Of a stretch of 64,000 nt of DNA, positions 18,830-26,737 are shown one piece after another; the first letter of the stretch is position 1, and every line of letters starts with the position of its first letter. Under the pieces are notes generated by a model. It was not told where the DNA came from. It ran no database searches and saw only the letters and a list, made by a program, of their open reading frames with translations. The stretch is taken from NCBI RefSeq assembly GCF_000383915.1, contig NZ_KB912942.1, forward strand, positions 7,806 to 71,805, given 5' to 3'. The position numbers were made by a program, and so were the translations under genes. Source of the DNA: Amycolatopsis benzoatilytica AK 16/65. GTDB taxonomy: Bacteria > Actinomycetota > Actinomycetes > Mycobacteriales > Pseudonocardiaceae.

Positions 18830-19609
18830 TCACTCGGTAGCCGCGGCGAACGCGGTCATCCGTTCCTCGTACTCCTCGTCGGCGCCGAAATGCACGGACA
18901 CCGCGGCCGCCCCTGCCGCCCGGTACTCGTGGTAGGTCTCGACTGCCGTCGCCAGCTCTCCGGTGACCTGCAGCCGGGCGATCGGCCGTACTCGCCGCTC
19001 GGGATCGAGTTCGGCCAGCTTCGTTACCCGCTCCGCGAACTGGTCCGGCGACAGCCCGGCGCTGAGCCACTGGTCCCCGGCGCGAGCCGCTCGGCGCAGC
19101 GCGACCGTCGAGTTCCCGCCGACCAGGATCGGGATCCGGCCGGCCGGGCGCGGTTCGAAGTGCCCGCCCGCCGGGCCGCGTCCGGTCGTGAACAGCTGGT
19201 CGAGCAGCGCGAGCGTGTGGTCCAGCAGCGCACCGCGCCGGGAGAAGTCCACGCCGAGCTCGGCGAACTCCGGTTCGTTCCAGCCCGCGCCCAGGCCCAG
19301 CACCAGCCGGTGGCCGGAGAGCCGGTCGACGGTCGCCGCCTGCTTGGCCAGCACGTACGGCGAGCGCAGCGGCGCGATCACCACCGACGTGCCCAGCTGC
19401 ACGCGTTCGGTGGCCGCGGCCAGGTAGCCGAGGGTGACCAGCGGCTCGTACACCCCGCCGAAGACCTCGCCGAACGGTTCCGGCGGCAGTACGTGATCGG
19501 GCAGCCACACCGCGTCGTAGCCCAGTTTCTCGGCCAGCCGGGCCAGCCCAGCGAGCCGCTGGGGACTCAGCGACGGCGCTTCGTTCGGCAGGACCAGCTG
19601 CCGGCTCAT
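18830..19609 (-). CDS. LLM-class flavin-dependent (probably F420) oxidoreductase
   Basis: A 259-residue luciferase-like TIM-barrel protein. LGYDAVWLPDHVL, TERVQLGTSVVIAPLRSPY and RLVLGLGAGWNEPEFAELG are the family signatures; HFEPRPAGRIPILVGGNS follows. The third motif is typical of F420-dependent actinobacterial members. The substrate cannot be told from sequence. The ATG at 19609 overlaps the stop of a 26-codon leader ORF by ATGA, with GAGGGA upstream. It faces a divergently transcribed MerR gene, which probably controls it. Confidence 0.85.
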   Translation of the reverse strand: MSRQLVLPNEAPSLSPQRLAGLARLAEKLGYDAVWLPDHVLPPEPFGEVFGGVYEPLVTLGYLAAATERVQLGTSVVIAPLRSPYVLAKQAATVDRLSGHRLVLGLGAGWNEPEFAELGVDFSRRGALLDHTLALLDQLFTTGRGPAGGHFEPRPAGRIPILVGGNSTVALRRAARAGDQWLSAGLSPDQFAERVTKLAELDPERRVRPIARLQVTGELATAVETYHEYRAAGAAAVSVHFGADEEYEERMTAFAAATE

Positions 19610-19686
19610 CGCAGTCCCTCCCGGATCGCGGCGAGCAGGAGACCGGGGCTCTGGCTGGATTCCTGGGGAGCGAAATGTTCCGTCAT
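19606..19686 (-). CDS. Short leader ORF coupled to the LLM oxidoreductase gene
   Basis: A 26-codon reading frame (begins MTEHFAPQESSQSPG, ends AAIREGLR) whose TGA overlaps the ATG of the oxidoreductase gene. TAACGT (complement of 19694-19699) lies 7 bases before its ATG and there is no Shine-Dalgarno sequence, so it looks like the leaderless first cistron. It may serve to load ribosomes for the downstream gene or be a small protein. No homologue is recognised. Confidence 0.5.
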   Translation of the reverse strand: MTEHFAPQESSQSPGLLLAAIREGLR

Positions 19687-19741
19687 GCGTCCGACGTTAA
19701 GGATTGACACCAATGTGAAGGCCAGACCTTGGGGACGACGG
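19687..19741. promoter_or_regulatory. Divergent promoter with MerR-type site
   Basis: The 55 bases between the two divergent starts contain TTGACACCAATGTGAAGG (19704-19721), an imperfect dyad. It sits just upstream of the TAACGT -10 of the minus-strand operon. MerR-family regulators bind dyads placed in the promoter spacer, so this is the best candidate for the site of the adjacent MerR protein. Confidence 0.45.
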
Positions 19742-20086
19742 ATGCTGATCGGCGAACTCGCGGAACGCACGGGCGTGGCGCCGCGGCTGCTGCGGTACTA
19801 CGGCGAGCAGGGGCTCTTGTCCTCGACGCGCAACACCAGCGGATACCGGGTCTACGACGACGAAGCGGTGGCCCGCGTGCTGCAGATTCGGAAACTGCTG
19901 GCCGCGGGCCTGACCACGGAGATGATCGCCGGGATGCTCGACTGCGCGACCGGACCCGCCGCGCACCTCGACCTGTGCCCGGAGCTGGTGCGCCGGCTGC
20001 GCAGCGAACTCGCCGAGACCGACCGGCGGATCGGCGCGCTGGCCCAGCAGCGGGAAGTACTGGCCGGGTATCTCGGCCAGGCGTGA
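19742..20086 (+). CDS. MerR-family transcriptional regulator
   Basis: A 114-residue protein. The N-terminal winged helix (MLIGELAERTGVAPRLLRYYGEQGLL) and RNTSGYRVYDDEAVARVLQIRKL are typical of MerR. A C-terminal coiled coil (about residues 80-110) serves dimerisation. The tail lacks the paired cysteines of the metal sensors MerR/CueR (the only Cys are C62 and C72), so a small-molecule or redox ligand is more likely. It is divergent from the LLM oxidoreductase operon and probably regulates it and itself. Confidence 0.88.
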   Translation: MLIGELAERTGVAPRLLRYYGEQGLLSSTRNTSGYRVYDDEAVARVLQIRKLLAAGLTTEMIAGMLDCATGPAAHLDLCPELVRRLRSELAETDRRIGALAQQREVLAGYLGQA

Positions 20087-20161
20087 CCGCAGCGTGCCCG
20101 GAGATCGATACCCTGGGCGGGACCCCCGGTGGGGGCAGTTTCGACGAGTGAAGGACGACCA

Positions 20162-21028
20162 GTGAATCGGCAGCCGCTGCGCCTGGCCATCATGGAGGCC
20201 ACCCGGATCCTCACCGAGGCGGGCGTGGAATCACCGCGGTCGGACGCGGACCTCATCGCCGCCCACGTGCTCGGCGTCGAGCGCGGCCGGCTGCCGATGG
20301 TGCCGCTGGTCGACCCGCCGGTGATCGAGGCGATCGGCCAGCTGGTCGCCCAGCGCGCGAAGCGGATCCCGCTGCAGTACCTCACCGGGTGGGCCGCGCT
20401 GGGCAACATCACGGTGAACGTCGGGGCCGGCGTGTTCGTCCCGCGCCCGGAGACGGAACTGCTGCTCGAGTGGGGGGTGAAGTTCCTGCAGGGCCGGGAG
20501 TACCCGGTCGTGGTGGACCTTTGCACCGGCTCCGGCGCGCTCGCCTTGGCGGTGGCGCACGAGCGGCCGGACGCGGTCGTCTACGCGGTCGACGTGGACC
20601 CGCAGGCGCTCGCCTGGGCCCGGCACAACGCCGACGTGCACACCGCGGCCGGCAACACCCCGATCCGGCTGTATTCCGGCGACATCGCCGACCCGACGAT
20701 GTTCGCCGAGCTGGACGGCCTGGTCGACCTGGTGCTGTGCAACCCGCCGTACGTCCCGGAAGGCACCTCGGTCCCGCCGGAGGTCGGCGAACACGACCCG
20801 GCACGCGCGGTGTTCGCCGAGGAAAGCGGCCTGGCGGTGATCCGCCACGCGATCGCGGCCGGAGCGCGACTGCTCCGGCCTGGCGGCGGACTGGCGATCG
20901 AACACGACGACACGCACGGCTCGGCGGTCCCCGCGCTGGTGCGGGCGCGCCGGGTGCTGACCGGCGTCGAGGACCATCCCGACCTGACCGGCCGGGCCCG
21001 TTTCGTGACCGCCCGCCGCCTGGGCTGA
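20162..21028 (+). CDS. prmC: Peptide chain release factor N5-glutamine methyltransferase
   Basis: A 288-residue SAM-dependent methylase that modifies the GGQ glutamine of RF1/RF2. The Rossmann SAM motif VVDLCTGSGALALAVA and the catalytic NPPYVPEG (N194) are present. The GTG at 20162 is chosen because GAAGGACG precedes it; an in-frame start 33 bases earlier is possible. TACCCT at 20109-20114 is a candidate promoter -10, so the gene can be read independently of prfA despite their functional link. Confidence 0.95.
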   Translation: MNRQPLRLAIMEATRILTEAGVESPRSDADLIAAHVLGVERGRLPMVPLVDPPVIEAIGQLVAQRAKRIPLQYLTGWAALGNITVNVGAGVFVPRPETELLLEWGVKFLQGREYPVVVDLCTGSGALALAVAHERPDAVVYAVDVDPQALAWARHNADVHTAAGNTPIRLYSGDIADPTMFAELDGLVDLVLCNPPYVPEGTSVPPEVGEHDPARAVFAEESGLAVIRHAIAAGARLLRPGGGLAIEHDDTHGSAVPALVRARRVLTGVEDHPDLTGRARFVTARRLG

Positions 21029-21057
21029 GCGTCTCGTTGCCGGTTGTCCCCGGCGGT

Positions 21058-21111
21058 GTCGGTGAAGGCGCCCTGGAGGGACTTGGATTCCCGGAAGGGG
21101 CCCGCACGGAC
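21058..21111. repeat. Dispersed 55-nt inverted repeat, copy D (degenerate)
   Basis: GTCGGTGAAGGCGCCCTGGA pairs imperfectly with GGAAGGGGCCCGCACGGAC around ACTTGGAT. It lies between prmC and the Sua5-family gene, both on the plus strand. Arms have several mismatches. Confidence 0.75.
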
Positions 21112-21176
21112 GTCCGCCGAACCCGGGCAGCAGCCGCCCCGAAACGGCGCGAACCTCGGACGCTAGGCTCCCAGCC

Positions 21177-21827
21177 ATGAGTGCGGTCTACGACTGCGGC
21201 AAGCGCGACTCCCGTGCCGAGGGCCTGGCTGCGGCGGCAGCCGCGGTGCGGTCGAGCCGGCTGGTCGTCCTGCCGACGGACACGGTGTACGGCATCGGCG
21301 CCGACGCGTTCGACGCCGGCGCGGTGCAATCCCTCCTGCGGGCCAAGAACCGGGGCCCGGACATGCCGGTCGGCGTGCTGGTCGGCTCCTGGTCCACTGT
21401 GGACGGTCTGGTGCTCGGCGTTCCGCCGCAGGCCCGTGCGCTGATCGAGGCGTTCTGGCCGGGCGACCTGTCGATCGTCCTGCCGCACGCGCCCAGCCTG
21501 CAGTGGAACCTCGGCAACTCGCGCGGCACCGTGATGCTGCGGATGCCGCTGCATCCGGTCGCGCTTGAGCTGCTGCGCGACGTCGGCCCGATGGCGGTGT
21601 CCAGCGCGAACGTCTCCGGCCAGCCGCCGGCGTCGACCGCGGCCGAGGCGCAGGAACAGCTCGGCGATTCGGTCTCGGTGTATCTCGACGGCGGCTCCAG
21701 CGGGGAAGCGGTGGCCTCGTCGATCGTCGACCTGACCGGCGACAAGCCGGTGGTGCTGCGCGAGGGCGCGGTGACGAAGGCGGCGATCGCCGAGGTGATC
21801 GGCGTCTCCGAGGAATCGCTCGCCTGA
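21177..21827 (+). CDS. L-threonylcarbamoyladenylate synthase (Sua5/YwlC/YrdC)
   Basis: A 216-residue YrdC-fold enzyme that makes threonylcarbamoyl-AMP for t6A37 of ANN-decoding tRNAs. LVVLPTDTVYGIGADAF and KNRGPDMPVGVLVG line the nucleotide and threonine pocket; GTVMLRMP and PMAVSSANVSGQPP follow. It is the short form without a C-terminal Sua5 domain. TAGGCT at 21164-21169 is 7 bases before the ATG, with no ribosome site, so the mRNA is probably leaderless. Confidence 0.95.
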   Translation: MSAVYDCGKRDSRAEGLAAAAAAVRSSRLVVLPTDTVYGIGADAFDAGAVQSLLRAKNRGPDMPVGVLVGSWSTVDGLVLGVPPQARALIEAFWPGDLSIVLPHAPSLQWNLGNSRGTVMLRMPLHPVALELLRDVGPMAVSSANVSGQPPASTAAEAQEQLGDSVSVYLDGGSSGEAVASSIVDLTGDKPVVLREGAVTKAAIAEVIGVSEESLA

Positions 21828-22051
21828 AAACCCGCGCGGAAGCGGCCGCCCGGGGTCCGAGCGGGACCCGCCGGGCTGCCGCCGTACGGGTCCGAGGGCA
21901 CCAGCCGGGTCGCCGCGGTCGGGGTTCGAGGAGGACCAACCGGGCTGCCGCCGTACGGCGTACCCGGGCAAACGCGTACCGGAGCAACCGGCGCCCGCGT
22001 TCAGTGACCGCCGTTCACCGCCGCCGCACCCGGGCGCGGTAGCGTTGCGCG

Positions 22052-22078
22052 GTGACTCCGACCTCCCGGCGGGCGTGA
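22052..22078 (+). CDS. Possible 8-codon leader peptide before wecA
   Basis: GTG at 22052 follows TAGCGT (22040-22045) by 6 bases, the leaderless pattern, and runs only eight sense codons (product MTPTSRRA) to a TGA at 22076-22078, 7 bases before the wecA ATG. The wecA start itself lacks a good Shine-Dalgarno sequence, so re-initiation after this minicistron is plausible. There is no independent evidence that it is translated. Confidence 0.35.
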   Translation: MTPTSRRA

Positions 22079-22085
22079 CGCGGTC

Positions 22086-23243
22086 ATGCCTGTAGTCCAA
22101 GGACTTCTCCCGATCCGGGAGTACCTGCTCGTGGCGCTGACCGCGACCGCGGTGACCTACCTGCTCACCGGCGTCGTCCGGCGGGTGGCGATCCGGATCG
22201 GCGCGATCGCCAACCCGCGCGCCCGCGACGTGCACGTCACGCCGATCCCGCGGATGGGCGGCGTCGGCATCTACCTCGGGATCGCCGCGGCGATGGGCCT
22301 CGCCCACCAGTTGCCCGCGCTCAGCCACGGCTTCGACGTGTCCTTCGACGCGGTCGGCGTGCTGCTCGCGGCCGGCGTCATCTCCCTGATCGGCATCCTC
22401 GACGACCGGTTCGAGCTGGACGCCTGGACGAAGCTCGCCGGGCAGGTCATGTGTGCCGGGATCCTGGTCATCTTCGGCGTGCAGTGGGTGTCTTTCTGGG
22501 TGCCCTGGGGCGGCAACGGCGATTCGTTCGGCTCGGTGCTGGTGCTGGACAAGAACCAGGGCGCGCTGCTCACCGTGATCATGGTCGTGGTGATGGTCAA
22601 CGCGATGAACTTCGTGGACGGCCTGGACGGGCTGGCCGGCGGCCTCGGCTTCATCGCCGCCTCGGCCACCTGCGCGTTCTCGCTCGGCCTGCTGGACAAC
22701 GCGGGCGGCGACTTCGGCGCGTACCCGCCCGCTCTCATCGCCGCCGCGCTCGCCGGGGCCTGTCTGGGTTTCCTGCCGTACAACTTCCAGCCGGCAAAAA
22801 TTTTCATGGGCGACTCCGGATCGATGATGATCGGCCTGATGCTCGCCGGGGCCACCACCTCGGCCAGCGGACGGGTCAACTACACCCGGTTCTCCGCCTC
22901 GGACGCGCTGGCGCTGCTCTCGCCGCTAGTGGTCGTGGCCGCGATCCTGTTCGTGCCGGTGCTCGACCTGGTGATGGCCGTCGTGCGGCGCACCCGGCGC
23001 GGGCAGAGCCCGTTCGCCGCCGACAAAATGCACCTGCACCACCGGCTGCTGGAGATCGGCCATTCGCAGCGGCGCGCGGTCCTGTTGATCTATTTGTGGG
23101 CCGGAATCCTCTCTTTCGGAGCGGTGTCGGTCACCCTTTTCGACAGCCCGGTCGTCTTCTGGGCGATCGGCGCCGCACTGGTGATCGCATTGCTCGTTTC
23201 GCTGGTGCCGCGGCTGCGTTCCCGGCACCGGCACGGAGTCTGA
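22086..23243 (+). CDS. wecA: Undecaprenyl/decaprenyl-phosphate GlcNAc-1-phosphate transferase
   Basis: A 385-residue polytopic membrane enzyme of the MraY/WecA family with about 11 helices. [15 protein letters not shown], the Mg site [16 protein letters not shown] and the cytoplasmic [12 protein letters not shown] loop are diagnostic. It transfers GlcNAc-1-P to the lipid carrier and starts linker/arabinogalactan synthesis in this group (Rv1302/rfe in Mycobacterium has the same position). It is followed after 51 bases by atpI, so it may share a transcript with the ATP synthase genes. Confidence 0.93.
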   Translation: MPVVQGLLPIREYLLVALTATAVTYLLTGVVRRVAIRIGAIANPRARDVHVTPIPRMGGVGIYLGIAAAMGLAHQLPALSHGFDVSFDAVGVLLAAGVISLIGILDDRFELDAWTKLAGQVMCAGILVIFGVQWVSFWVPWGGNGDSFGSVLVLDKNQGALLTVIMVVVMVNAMNFVDGLDGLAGGLGFIAASATCAFSLGLLDNAGGDFGAYPPALIAAALAGACLGFLPYNFQPAKIFMGDSGSMMIGLMLAGATTSASGRVNYTRFSASDALALLSPLVVVAAILFVPVLDLVMAVVRRTRRGQSPFAADKMHLHHRLLEIGHSQRRAVLLIYLWAGILSFGAVSVTLFDSPVVFWAIGAALVIALLVSLVPRLRSRHRHGV

Positions 23244-23294
23244 TCCCGGGGCCGGTCTATACTGGCGGGTCGAACCGAACGAGGAGCGAATGCA

Positions 23295-23783
23295 GTGAGC
23301 GACGCGGTGACGCCTAAGATGCCCGAGACGTCCCAGGCCGAGGCTGCGCAGACGCCGGCGGAGAACCCGCACGCCGCCCCGGTGCGCCAGCTGGCCCGGT
23401 CGATGACCCGCGCTTCGCTGCTGTGGACGCCGCCGTTCATCGTTGCCTGCATTGTGCTTTTCTCCGTCCTTAACGGACTGCACGGTTTCCTCGGCGCCCT
23501 CGTCGGAGGCGTTCTCGCGATGGCCGCGTCGCTGTCCACGCTCGGCATGATGAAGATCTCCGCGGGCCAGGACCCGTCGCTGGTGATGCTCATCGCACTG
23601 GGCGGCTACGCGGCGAAGGTCATCCTGCTGTTCGTGGCCCTCACCCTGCTGAGGGGCGTCACCGCGCTGCACCCGCTTTCGCTCGGAATCACGATGATCG
23701 TCGCCATTCTCGTGGCCGCCGCCGTGGAGTTCGGCGCATTCCGCAAAGCGCGTATCCCGACCATCATTCCGGCCGCGAACTGA
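23295..23783 (+). CDS. atpI: AtpI-like ATP synthase accessory protein
   Basis: A 162-residue protein with a Pro/Ala-rich N-terminus and four membrane helices: two at about residues 45-85, and two more at about 95-150 (ALGGYAAKVILLFVALTLL). Small hydrophobic proteins at this place are AtpI/ATP synthase I, proposed to help c-ring assembly or magnesium supply. GTG start with GAGGAGCG upstream. A gap of 386 bases separates it from atpB, so the ATP synthase operon probably has its own promoter. Confidence 0.85.
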   Translation: MSDAVTPKMPETSQAEAAQTPAENPHAAPVRQLARSMTRASLLWTPPFIVACIVLFSVLNGLHGFLGALVGGVLAMAASLSTLGMMKISAGQDPSLVMLIALGGYAAKVILLFVALTLLRGVTALHPLSLGITMIVAILVAAAVEFGAFRKARIPTIIPAAN

Positions 23784-24169
23784 CCGGTTCGGGACTGGGG
23801 TCCCGGAGGTATTCGGGACTTAGGTCCTGGACCGTTCGGATGGTAAGGAGTACGCCTGTACGGCACTGATTGACCTGCTGGTATGGTCCGCATCATGGGT
23901 GGCGGCTTCGGCCGCGCACTCCCGACGACGAACCGCGATCAGCAGTGTGGCGACCGGGTTGGTTCCGCCTCCTTTCGCTTCTGGTCCGAAGTAGACCGCA
24001 GGGCAGTGTTCACGCGAGACATCCCTCGAGCGCAGACCGGCTTTCCGGCTCCGCGCCCGGTGGGTACCGCCGCCTCCGGCGTCCCGATGCGTATCGGGTA
24101 CGTTAAGTCCAGATCGTGACGATTCCCCCGGCGGAGTGAACGCCGGCCGGGAGAACCGGGAGGAGCCCA
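23784..24169 (+). promoter_or_regulatory. Intergenic region with likely atp operon promoter
   Basis: TACGTT at 24099-24104 is a fair -10 that would start an mRNA near 24111 with the atpB ribosome site GGGAGGAG about 45 bases on. A second signal, TATGGT (23882-23887), lies 7 bases before an ATG at 23895 that opens a 74-codon frame ending at 24119 (begins MGGGFGRALPTTN). The frame is Arg-rich and resembles no family I know, so I list it only as a possible small leaderless gene. Confidence 0.45.
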
Positions 24170-24955
24170 GTGGCCGCGCTGGTACTGACCGAGGGTGCGA
24201 CCTTCGCGCCCCCTGGCGCCGAAAGCTTTGAGCTGCCGCCGTTGTTCGGCTTCGTCACGAAGCCGATGCTTCTGGTGGTGCTCTCGGTGATCATCATCGC
24301 GGGGTACTTCCTGCTGGCGACGCGCAAGCTGAAAGTCGTTCCGGGCAAGGGCCAGTTCGTGGCCGAGTCCATCTACGACTTCGCGCGCAACAACATCGCC
24401 CGCGAGCAGATCGGCTCGAAAGACTTCAAGCGCTACGTGCCGGTCATCTTCGCGTTGTTCACCTTCATCCTGCTGAACAACCTGTACGGGGTCATCCCGT
24501 TCCTGCAGTTCCCCACCATGGCGCGGTTCGGGTTCCCGATCGCGTTGTCGGTGCTCGTGGTGTACCCGATGTACCACTACGCCGGGATCAAGAAGCACGG
24601 CCTCGGCGGGTACTTCAAGAAGGAGCTCGCCCCGGCCGGAGTCCCCCGCCCGGTGCTTCCGCTGTTCGCGGTGATCGAGTTCGCGGAGAAGTTCTTCCTC
24701 AACCCGCTCACGCTCGCCATCCGTGTTTTCGCCGCCATGTTCGCGGGTCACCTGATCCTGGCGGTCTTCACCCTCGGCGGCACCTTCTTGCTGACCGAGA
24801 CCTCGAGCATCGCGCTGAAGCCGGTGTCGTTGGTGGCGTGGATCTTCGCCATCGGCCTGACGTTCCTGGAGGCATTCATCCAGGTGCTGCAGGCATACAT
24901 CTTCGCCCTGCTCTCCGCGGGCTACATCGGCGCCGCGCTGGCGTCGGAGCACTGA
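24170..24955 (+). CDS. atpB: ATP synthase Fo subunit a
   Basis: A 261-residue membrane subunit forming the proton half-channels against the c-ring. The essential Arg is R185 in TLAIRVFAAMFAGH; the last helices carry the usual polar residues (FIQVLQAYIFALLSAGYIGAAL). GTG start preceded by GGGAGGAG. First gene of the atpBEFHAGDC operon. Length and topology are normal for actinobacteria. Confidence 0.97.
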   Translation: MAALVLTEGATFAPPGAESFELPPLFGFVTKPMLLVVLSVIIIAGYFLLATRKLKVVPGKGQFVAESIYDFARNNIAREQIGSKDFKRYVPVIFALFTFILLNNLYGVIPFLQFPTMARFGFPIALSVLVVYPMYHYAGIKKHGLGGYFKKELAPAGVPRPVLPLFAVIEFAEKFFLNPLTLAIRVFAAMFAGHLILAVFTLGGTFLLTETSSIALKPVSLVAWIFAIGLTFLEAFIQVLQAYIFALLSAGYIGAALASEH

Positions 24956-25011
24956 GAACACCAAGACCCCGATCCGCGTGAGTGCGCGGACCGAAGTGAA
25001 GGGAAACGCAC

Positions 25012-25266
25012 GTGAGCAACATCGTTCTGGCCGAGGCTGCCGCCCAGACCATCAACCTCAACAAGGGCCTCGCGGCGATCGGCTACGGCCTGGGCGCGAT
25101 CGGCCCGGGCATCGGTGTGGGTCTGATCTTCGCCGCGGTGATCAACGGCACCGCGCGTCAGCCGGAGGCCCAGAGCAAGCTGCAGGGCATCGGCTACGCC
25201 ACCTTCGTGCTCACCGAGGTGCTGGCCCTGATCGGTATCGTCATCTACTTCATCGCCTCCGCCTGA
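25012..25266 (+). CDS. atpE: ATP synthase Fo subunit c
   Basis: An 84-residue hairpin of two helices that forms the rotor ring. The proton-carrying carboxylate is E69 in [11 protein letters not shown]; the polar loop is ARQPEAQ. The [15 protein letters not shown] helix has the Gly packing pattern. In mycobacteria the same site around the Glu is the target of bedaquiline. It starts with GTG after GAAGGGAAACGC. Confidence 0.98.
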   Translation: MSNIVLAEAAAQTINLNKGLAAIGYGLGAIGPGIGVGLIFAAVINGTARQPEAQSKLQGIGYATFVLTEVLALIGIVIYFIASA

Positions 25267-25294
25267 GTCGTCCGCTCTCGCGTAAGGAGACGTT

Positions 25295-25852
25295 GTGCTG
25301 AAGACCCAAGTGGTGCTCGCATCAGAGAACCCGATCGTTCCGAACATCTCGGAACTGATCCTCGGCATCGTCGCCTTCCTGATCCTGCTCTTCCTGCTCA
25401 AGAAGTTCGTCGTCCCTCGTTTCGAGAAGGCGTACGAGGAGCGGGCGCAGAAGATCGAAGGCGGGATCGAGAAGGCCGAGAAGGCTCAGGCAGAGGCCGA
25501 GAAGGCGCTGTCGGAGTACAAGGCGCAGCTGGCGGACGCTCGTTCCGAAGCCGCGAAGATCCGCGACGACGCCCGGCTCGAAGCCGAGCAGATCAAGGCG
25601 GAGCTGCGGGAGCAGGCGGAGTCCGAATCCCAGCGGATCGTGGCACAGGGCCACGCCCAGCTGCAGGCGCAGAAGGCGCAGATCGTCGCCGAGCTGCGGG
25701 CCGAAATGGGCCGCAACGCGGTCGAGCTGGCCGGCCGGATCGTCGGCGAGTCGCTCGAGGACGAGGCGCGCCGCCGGGGCACCGTCGACCGGTTCCTCGC
25801 GGAGCTGGAGACTGCCGGTGCCAACGGTGCCGCTAACGGAGCGGGGAAGTAG
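25295..25852 (+). CDS. atpF: ATP synthase Fo subunit b
   Basis: A 185-residue protein: a short N-terminal region, one membrane helix (about residues 22-42, ILGIVAFLILLFLLKKF), then a long charged coiled coil typical of the peripheral stalk. GTG start with AAGGAG upstream. It is 6 bases before atpH. Unlike Mycobacterium, which fuses a second b-like part to delta, b and delta are separate here. Confidence 0.95.
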   Translation: MLKTQVVLASENPIVPNISELILGIVAFLILLFLLKKFVVPRFEKAYEERAQKIEGGIEKAEKAQAEAEKALSEYKAQLADARSEAAKIRDDARLEAEQIKAELREQAESESQRIVAQGHAQLQAQKAQIVAELRAEMGRNAVELAGRIVGESLEDEARRRGTVDRFLAELETAGANGAANGAGK

Positions 25853-25858
25853 ACCAGA

Positions 25859-26683
25859 ATGACGCTGCATGCTGCGAGCCGTGAAGCGCTCGACCTCGCC
25901 GAGCACAAGCTCGGCGAGGTGCTGGCCGGCGCGGGAACCGACTCCGCGAAGGTCGGCGACGAGCTCCTCTCGGTCGTCGACCTGCTGGACCGCGAGATCG
26001 GCCTGCGCCGTGCGGTCAGCGACTCTTCGGTCGCCCCGGAGAGCCGCGAGGGCCTGGTCCGCCGCCTGTTCGACGGGAAGCTGAGCGAGCAGGCCCTGCA
26101 GGTGCTCGACACCGTGGCGGGCAGCCGCTGGTCCAGTCCCCGCGAGCTGGTGGACGGGCTCGAGTCGGTCGGCCGCTCCGCGCTGCTTACCGCGGCGGAG
26201 AAGACCGGGAACATCGAAACCGTCGAGTCTCAGCTGTTCCAGGTCGCGCGGATCGTCGCGGGCGCCCCGGAACTGGAGGCGGCGCTGTCCAACCCGGCCG
26301 CTCCCGCCGACGCGAAGCGGACCCTGGTCCGCGGGCTGTTCGCGGACAAGGTCGACGCGGTCACCGAGACCCTGGTCGAGCAGGTCGTGCGGCGCGCCAA
26401 GGGGCGCGCGGTCGGCAACGGGCTCGACAAGCTGGTCGCGCTGGCCGCCGAACGGCGGGAACGCTCGGTCGCGTACGTGACCTCGGCGAACGCGCTTACC
26501 GACGAGCAGCGGGCCCTGCTGGGGACCAAGCTCGACGGCATCTACGGGCGGCCGATCGCGCTGCACGTCGAGATCGACCCGGCACTCGGCGGCGGGCTCG
26601 TCGTCCGCGTCGGCGACGAGGTCATCGACGGCAGCACCTCCGGGCAGCTGGCGGCGGTGCGCCGCACGCTGAGCCGGGCCTGA
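25859..26683 (+). CDS. atpH: ATP synthase F1 subunit delta
   Basis: A 274-residue delta subunit that joins the b stalk to the alpha3beta3 head. It is longer than the about 180 residues of E. coli, because an extra N-terminal helical region precedes the canonical delta domain; long delta is common in this order. The C-terminal signature PALGGGLVVRVGDEVIDGST is intact. It lies between atpF and atpA. Confidence 0.93.
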   Translation: MTLHAASREALDLAEHKLGEVLAGAGTDSAKVGDELLSVVDLLDREIGLRRAVSDSSVAPESREGLVRRLFDGKLSEQALQVLDTVAGSRWSSPRELVDGLESVGRSALLTAAEKTGNIETVESQLFQVARIVAGAPELEAALSNPAAPADAKRTLVRGLFADKVDAVTETLVEQVVRRAKGRAVGNGLDKLVALAAERRERSVAYVTSANALTDEQRALLGTKLDGIYGRPIALHVEIDPALGGGLVVRVGDEVIDGSTSGQLAAVRRTLSRA

Positions 26684-26737
26684 GCGGCACAACAGACTTT
26701 GCACACTGGACAGAACAGAAGCGAGAGCGGGAACGAA

